NCBI GenBank assembly: GCA_014729595.1
Contig: WJJU01000369.1
Span: 1 to 8,691, forward strand
Length of the DNA stretch: 8,691 bases
Reading direction: 5' to 3'
Source: Chitinivibrionales bacterium
GTDB taxonomy: Bacteria > Fibrobacterota > Chitinivibrionia > Chitinivibrionales > WJMI01
The notes below the pieces were generated by a model that was not told the origin of the DNA, searched no databases, and was given only the letters and a program-made list of their open reading frames with translations. Positions 6,461 to 8,691 of the stretch are shown one piece after another. The stretch's first letter is position 1. Each line of letters begins with the position of its first letter. A program made the translations under genes and the position numbers.

Positions 6461-7262
6461 GGTTGCCGACCCGGACGATAAAGTCTTCATGAACAAGTTG
6501 GGAAATAATTCGTTTTGCACGCTCTTTTTCGGCGCCGAGGGCACTTATCAGGACCGCTTCGCTAATCTCGGAATCCTTCAGGAGTCGTCTGAGAATTTCA
6601 CCACGTATTTGGCGATCCGATCCTTCGAATTTTCCTTGGCCGACATGATGCGCACTTCTACGCGACGGATTGCCGAAACGCTTCTTGAGATACACCCCAT
6701 AGTCCATCAGTGCGGAATACCACTTGGCGGGACGCCGACGGTCAAGTGTACGCCGCACAAGCGGCCGCAATTCGGAATCGGTAACGCCTTGGCGATTACC
6801 AAAAAAGTGATGAATAAACACGGTGCGAATATTCGTTTCGATGAATATTGTCGGTCGGTTGAAAGCAAAAGCCGCGATCGAGGCGGCCGTTGCTTTGCCG
6901 ATACCGGGGAGGCAAACCAAATTATCGGGATCATCGGGAACCCGTCCCGCATGATCGGCGATTATTGCGGCCGCACAACGCTGCAGATTTCGTGCGCGTC
7001 GGTTATATCCCAACCCTTGCCAAGCTGCTAAAAGATCATGGGTTGAGGCTGAAGCAAGTGATGATACGTCGGGAAAACGGGTAAGAAATCGTCGGTAAAA
7101 ATCTACCACCCGATCAACTTGCGTCTGCTGAAGCATAATCTCGGAGACCAGTATATGGTAAGGATCGCTCGTATTGCGCCAAGGAAGATCACGTCCGTGG
7201 CGCTCGAAATGGCGGTACACTGTTCGGCGAAACGAGTTGATTCGGCTTTGAGTGAGATCCAT
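6441..7262 (-). CDS. MutY-like DNA glycosylase (HhH-GPD family) without an iron-sulfur cluster
   Basis: 273 residues. The HhH-GPD domain is clear: RDLPWRN (24-30), SEIMLQQTQVDRV (40-52) holding the helix-hairpin family's catalytic Glu41, GLGYNRRARNL (83-93), and the hairpin LPGIGKATAASIAAFAF (118-134). These match adenine glycosylases that remove A opposite 8-oxoG. Differences from classical MutY: the position of the catalytic Asp (in 'DGNV') is Glu142 in FIETNIRTV; only two cysteines exist (96, 117), so there is no four-cysteine cluster; and the usual C-terminal NUDIX-like 8-oxoG recognition domain is absent. Instead residues 215-273 look like a small winged-helix segment. I recall a clade with the FIETNIRTVFIHHFF stretch and a LKK...NPSRRSAHH region annotated as adenine glycosylase. 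Start ATG 7262 has GGTGA close upstream. Only 53 bases separate it from the dehydratase-like gene, suggesting cotranscription. Confidence 0.85.
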   Translation of the reverse strand: MDLTQSRINSFRRTVYRHFERHGRDLPWRNTSDPYHILVSEIMLQQTQVDRVVDFYRRFLTRFPDVSSLASASTHDLLAAWQGLGYNRRARNLQRCAAAIIADHAGRVPDDPDNLVCLPGIGKATAASIAAFAFNRPTIFIETNIRTVFIHHFFGNRQGVTDSELRPLVRRTLDRRRPAKWYSALMDYGVYLKKRFGNPSRRSAHHVGQGKFEGSDRQIRGEILRRLLKDSEISEAVLISALGAEKERAKRIISQLVHEDFIVRVGNHVRIAS

Positions 7263-7315
7263 ACCATGTCACCCATGCAATTATCTGTTCGCATGCGTCG
7301 GTTTGATCCGTCGCA

Positions 7316-7657
7316 CTAAAGAGTCCGCTCTCTTAGTTGATCGATTTTGGCGGCAAGAATAAAATCGTTTTCGGTCAATCCCTGCACGGGTCGCGTATAG
7401 AGGACAACCCTAACACGTCCCCGTGAAATATGAAGATCAGGGTAGTGCTCTTCTCCCTCAGCGATTTCGGCAATGCGATTGGCGAATTTAACGGTGGAAA
7501 CATAATCCCTGAATGAGAACGCGCGGCTGATCGTATGGGTCCCTTTTGTGTGAAGTTCCCAACCGGGGATCTGCACCAGCATTCCCCATTCAGTCTCGGC
7601 GGGAAGTCTGTCGGCGTCACCTTCAATGCGTTTGCATCTTTTTTGAGAGAGAATCAT
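7316..7657 (-). CDS. Pterin-4a-carbinolamine dehydratase-like protein, degenerate active site
   Basis: 113 residues, typical for the PhhB/DCoH family. Signs: the N-terminal KRCKRIEGDADRLP (6-19), PGWEL (31-35), FSFRDYVSTVKFANRIAEIA (48-67), HYPDLHIS (71-78), and GLTENDFILAAKID (93-106). The enzyme dehydrates the carbinolamine formed by aromatic amino acid hydroxylases; bacterial members are also linked to molybdopterin enzymes. Of the catalytic histidines, the first (His71) is present, the second is Tyr72, and the third is Arg89 (YTR instead of WTH). The aromatic before 'G[KR]VR' is Arg79. It may therefore be inactive or have another role. Start: ATG 7657 gives the family's normal N-terminus and has AAGGA about ten bases upstream. 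ATG 7729 would add 24 residues and has a good GAGGA site, so the longer form (7316-7729, 137 aa) is possible. Confidence 0.82.
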   Translation of the reverse strand: MILSQKRCKRIEGDADRLPAETEWGMLVQIPGWELHTKGTHTISRAFSFRDYVSTVKFANRIAEIAEGEEHYPDLHISRGRVRVVLYTRPVQGLTENDFILAAKIDQLRERTL

Positions 7658-7955
7658 AGTTCTTTTTTCCTTGTTTGCCGATTGTGTGAGTATATGGTTT
7701 GCGAATTGGACCGCTAAAGTTATTGGCATGGCTATTCCTCATGCCTTGTGGAGGGGGCGTCGATCCACGTTTTACTACGGAGAAGAGTGTAAAGATGTTG
7801 CGTGAATGGACGGGCTCGCCCGAAAGGGAAAGGAGCTGCGACGGCGTACGTCGAGGTAGTACTCAAAACGTAGAATATCGCCGTTGCGGCGGTGGATCAC
7901 TACGGGCCGCCAACCCGAGGAGTTGGCCATGTGAATGCAATAAGATCGATTTTCG
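7658..7955. other. Gap between the secreted-protein and dehydratase-like genes
   Basis: About 300 bases (228 if the longer dehydratase start is used). A minus frame from ATG 7966 to TAG 7775 (63 codons) overlaps the secreted-protein stop by 11 bases and fills most of the gap, but has no ribosome site and an Arg/Ser-rich tail. I do not call it a gene. On the minus strand TATACT (complement of 7690-7695) is a near-consensus -10 box, with TTAGCG seventeen bases upstream as a poor -35. It could start a transcript for the short form of the dehydratase-like gene. Confidence 0.3.
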
Positions 7956-8642
7956 CTATCTAACATTTATTTGCCGCACGGCGCTCCCCTTCGGGGTTGT
8001 CACCCTCATAAGGTAGGCTCCCGGCGCCAAATTATCTACAGGCAGGGTGTAGGCCGCCGGACCCATAGCCCTTCGGCTCCGTATTTGCCGACCGCGACCG
8101 TCAACAAGCGTGAGGGTATGCTCACCGGCTACCGGAACCATAACCATATAGTTTCCGGCCGTGCTTTTGGTGATACTCAGAAGGTCTTTGGACCGTGCCT
8201 TGGTGGTCTCAACCGTGGACGAACCGGCGGCGGGAAGAATGCTGAAAGGAGCCGTCGACGTCCCCGCACGGCTACCCTCCGATACCTTCACTAAAACCTC
8301 ATCTGAAATCGTCGGTAGCTGGATCAGTTGCCTTTCGTCTTCGTTATAAACCTGCAGCGACTCCGGAATAACCCATTCCATTTCGCGTACACTGCTCGGC
8401 AACATTTCGCCGGGCGAAATCTGATACCAATCTATACCGCCGTTAAATGAAATTTTCACCCGAGCGCCTTCGCCGATCATCGTCGCATTCGCCTTCCACT
8501 CGATTCGCATGGTATCGCCGACGCGAAGTGAACTCGAGCTTGTAGGGGTCGTAATCGATGCAATCGCACTTTCACCCGCCACGACAAAGGTTAAGACTAA
8601 AGCGGCACCGTAGATTACGGCAAAGCTGCTTCTTCGTCCCAT
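7956..8642 (-). CDS. Secreted protein with Ig-like segment and C-terminal sorting-type domain
   Basis: 228 residues, function unknown. Residues 1-28 are a signal peptide: Arg3-Arg4, a hydrophobic core (FAVIYGAALVLTFVVAG, 7-23) and an AIA cleavage box at 26-28. Residues 30-135 resemble Ig-like modules that often begin with a 'GD..RIEWKA' strand (42-51) and continue with SFNGGIDWYQIS (65-76), as in surface proteins with 'W...W' pairs. A Ser/Thr/Lys linker (136-160) follows. Residues 165-228 have the pattern of a type IX-like or Fibrobacterota-type C-terminal tail: a 'HTLTLVDGRG' strand (175-184), 'LAPGAYLMRV' (205-214) and a final IN-VR strand. It is probably exported and anchored or released at the outer membrane. 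No catalytic motif is seen. The start is well supported by AAGGAG seven bases upstream. Only 49 bases precede it, so its own promoter or upstream partner cannot be judged. Confidence 0.8.
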   Translation of the reverse strand: MGRRSSFAVIYGAALVLTFVVAGESAIASITTPTSSSSLRVGDTMRIEWKANATMIGEGARVKISFNGGIDWYQISPGEMLPSSVREMEWVIPESLQVYNEDERQLIQLPTISDEVLVKVSEGSRAGTSTAPFSILPAAGSSTVETTKARSKDLLSITKSTAGNYMVMVPVAGEHTLTLVDGRGRQIRSRRAMGPAAYTLPVDNLAPGAYLMRVTTPKGSAVRQINVR

Positions 8643-8691
8643 CTTTCGGCTCCTTCAAACTATTTTCTGTTCTAAACGATCGAACACCGGC

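Noticed and set aside
6459..7031. 190-codon plus-strand open frame
   Set aside because: It is antisense to the MutY-like gene, whose catalytic motifs are clear; its peptide has no recognisable feature.
7775..7966. 63-codon minus frame overlapping the secreted-protein stop by 11 bases
   Set aside because: The overlap is suggestive of coupling, but there is no ribosome site and the tail is Arg/Ser-rich without features; kept only as a note on the gap.

Overview
The window reads as a piece of a Gram-negative bacterial chromosome of roughly 50 to 55% GC. My best guess is a member of the Fibrobacterota/FCB neighbourhood. The only taxonomic clue is the secreted protein at 7956-8642, whose Ig-like segment and C-terminal 'GAYLMRV' type tail resemble surface proteins of that group. 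This placement is inference, and I see no rRNA, tRNA or marker gene that would settle it. There is no CRISPR array, integrase, transposase or phage gene.

Layout. Left (1-932, minus): the N-terminal 310 residues of a GH92 alpha-mannosidase that runs off the window. It has no stop inside the window, so simple ORF callers miss it. Next comes a 783-bp gene-free stretch (933-1715). It holds one copy of a diverged ~97-bp repeat (A), an AT-rich dyad, and a weak terminator-like hairpin ahead of the GH92 gene. Centre (1716-3677, minus): a six-helix membrane histidine kinase with a receiver domain placed before the kinase core. A second gene-free stretch (3678-4315) carries the other repeat copy (B) in the same orientation, so the kinase gene is bracketed by direct repeats. 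Divergent from it, on plus, are a stand-alone receiver (4316-4687) and an HD-GYP protein (4743-5615). The last two look like a split version of the RpfG architecture (receiver plus cyclic-di-GMP phosphodiesterase).

Right half (5664-8642, all minus, converging on the HD-GYP gene): in transcription order, a secreted protein with a sorting-type tail, a pterin-4a-carbinolamine dehydratase-like protein with most catalytic residues replaced, a MutY-like DNA glycosylase of a type lacking the iron-sulfur cysteines, a possible 48-residue small protein, and thiamine-phosphate synthase. Spacing allows the last three to be one transcript. Their functions (DNA repair, pterin chemistry, thiamin synthesis) have no obvious common theme.

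How they may work together: the membrane kinase, the single-domain receiver and the HD-GYP protein make a plausible phosphorelay controlling cyclic-di-GMP breakdown. The rest is housekeeping plus one glycan-degrading enzyme. I found no complete unknown system. The most unusual items are the repeat pair around the kinase gene, the kinase's receiver without its acidic pair, and the dehydratase-like protein without two of its three catalytic histidines.
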